The notes under the pieces were generated by a model. It did not search any database. It was not told the origin of the DNA and worked only from the letters and a program-made list of their open reading frames with translations. Below are positions 54,701-56,010 of a stretch of DNA of 56,010 nucleotides, one piece after another. Both the position numbers and the translations under genes were made by a program. Each line of letters begins with the position of its first letter. Within the stretch, counting starts at the first letter, position 1. The stretch spans positions 1-56,010 of the forward strand of contig JBNGIS010017953.1 in assembly GCA_049999725.1 (NCBI GenBank). Reading direction: 5' to 3'. The DNA is from Haplomitrium mnioides (taxonomy: Eukaryota; Marchantiophyta; Haplomitriopsida; Calobryales).

Positions 54701-56010
54701 GACAAAAGGTCAGAAACAGCTTGAAGGAGGTCTCTTCTGAGCAGTGGAGTGAGAGGGAAGTAGTGAAGCTTCAGTTTTGTGTATAATGAGTGTAAAGTGT
54801 AAAAATATGTAAATAAGTACTGGCGAGGAAGAAATGTGGCTGATCGGCCTGGTGTGAAGACTTCTTTTCCTGTGGAATCAAAGATGGCTGAATCGAAGAA
54901 TGGAGATTGAACGATTGGGTTGTGACTGATTCAAGTGAAGGATGATTCAAAATGAATCGAATGAATGTTGCGATCTGATCCATGCAAGCTCACTGCTGAC
55001 GAATTCGGAAGCGAAGAGGCTTGGCGAATGAGGAAAGAACAAGGCGCGGAGATGGTTGAAGAATAATCGAATTGCCAGTTCTAACCAGTTGAATAAGGCT
55101 GCATTGGAAATTCGAATGTTTGGCTGTGCTGCAGAATCGAATGCTGCACTGGGATCTGATTTTGAACGACGAAGAATGAAGGGCGACCTGATCTGAATGA
55201 AGGATTCGAAATTATTGAAGAGCGTTACGAATTGAAGTGAAGAATGGTCGTGCGAGATAGGCCGATGCGGAAATGTGTGGAAGCAAATAAAGTGGGAATT
55301 AATCGGATCAGCGAGAAAGTGACCGACGACGAATTTCTGCTGTGTGAATAATTGGAATCGGAAGGAATTGGAAAATTTAAGGGGATGAGGAAGAAATTGG
55401 AAGTGAGCGGAAGCGTAGTCCGTGAAGTGTGGTCCGTGAGTCCGAAGAAGGCTTCGGAACTCCGCCTTCCTAAGTGGGGAGGACTGGTTAAACTGGATCC
55501 GAAGTGGGGAAGGATTAAGCGGCCGAAATGGTGATATGTAGACGATTCGAAATGAAGAAAAGGATGATCTTGAAAGTTCGAACTGGTCCTGCGGATGATC
55601 TGAAAGTTCGAAATGGATTTATGGGAGTCATTGTTCTTACATCGAACTTTTCTACAAGTGACTAAGGGGAGTAACAACGGAATGAGCGAAAGGATGATAA
55701 ATAGACTATCCGGACTGAAGGGAAGTAAGTGTGAAAGTTCGAATCGGACGGGGTGAAAGTTCGAATTCGGCCAGAGATTGAAAGTTCGAATAGGGTACGG
55801 ATTCGAGAGACGAAAGTTTGACCGGATGGTTCTGAAAATTCGAGGATCTGTTCCTTACCGAGAACACGAATGAGAGCATGTCGCGGCTGAGCTATTGATC
55901 GAACAAGAACAGAGGGAAGAATGCCGCTGGTGAGAAAATCAATCGAACAACGAGAGCTGTGCTGCAGGAACGATCGAACAGAGAAGATCCGTCGCGTCTG
56001 GTGAGCAATC
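54701..56010 (-). mobile_element. Inverted relative of insert A, running off the window
   Basis: On the minus strand it matches 14270-14480 of insert A. Both contain GAAAAGTTC-ATGTAAGAAC, ATCCATTTC-AACTTTC and TTAACCAGTCCTCCC. The plus strand carries at least seven GAAAGTTCGAA motifs at 55570-55820. Minus-strand open frames (54771-54983, 55225-55677) are Ser/His/Pro-rich and look like artefacts of CT-rich DNA, as in insert A. It lies in the internal region of the third LTR element, in opposite orientation to A and B. Confidence 0.62.
55565..55825 (+). repeat. GAAAGTTCGAA repeat cluster
   Basis: The 11-mer GAAAGTTCGAA or a close variant occurs about every 25-50 bases, seven or more times. TTCGAA at its centre is palindromic. 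Insert A has fewer and more decayed copies at the matching place (about 14290-14380). Confidence 0.75.

Noticed and set aside
55225-55677. 150-residue minus-strand open frame near the right edge
   Set aside because: Ser/His/Pro-rich translation of CT-rich DNA in the insert A family. The matching part of insert A has no corresponding frame.

Overview
This window looks like a piece of a large, repeat-choked plant nuclear genome. The evidence is degenerate Ty1/copia retrotransposons, GT-AG introns, CpG decay toward TpG/CpA, AT-rich microsatellites and scaffold gaps (N runs at 6991-7090, 16873-17272 and 17541-17640). I see no intact host gene, tRNA, rRNA or CRISPR array. Nearly everything is nested mobile DNA. 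A gymnosperm or fern-like genome would fit the density and age of the nesting, but that is a guess.

The dominant feature is a large DNA transposon family present three times in the same orientation: copy 1 about 1917-17395, copy 2 about 18.32-30.45 kb, and copy 3 from about 34.62 kb to beyond the right edge. I do not recognise it as a named superfamily. All copies share one plan. A short terminal inverted repeat is followed by a leftward gene, here called gene M, with about four exons. Its middle resembles a ParB/sulfiredoxin-fold domain. A shared promoter region follows, then a rightward gene, here called gene P. Gene P encodes a DDE-like transposase with DGMDxxK, LDNxxxENKN and THDQID motifs, like the DUF7869 group, plus an unknown C-terminal domain. 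Clusters of short palindromic repeats with the core ATGCGCGCAT lie at both element ends, in introns 1 and 2 of gene M, in the first coding part of gene P and in a spacer inside gene P. Every copy is broken by stops and frameshifts.

The history can partly be read. An old copia element (copia-0: gag 1440-1913, gag end and protease 17399-18310, integrase 30500-30960) was split first by copy 1 and again by copy 2. Rejoining the two gag pieces around copy 1 leaves a 3-bp ATA duplication. Copy 3 was later hit by copia-1 (34680-39338) and copia-2 (39484-44741), both with matched LTRs, and near its right end by a third LTR element starting at 53858. Copia-1 and copia-2 have complementary internal deletions.

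GC-richer insert sequences of one family (A at 11527-15603, B at 27001-30016) interrupt gene P in copies 1 and 2. A related segment in inverted orientation fills about 54.7-56.0 kb. The stretch 30.96-34.56 kb is unassigned AT-rich spacer.
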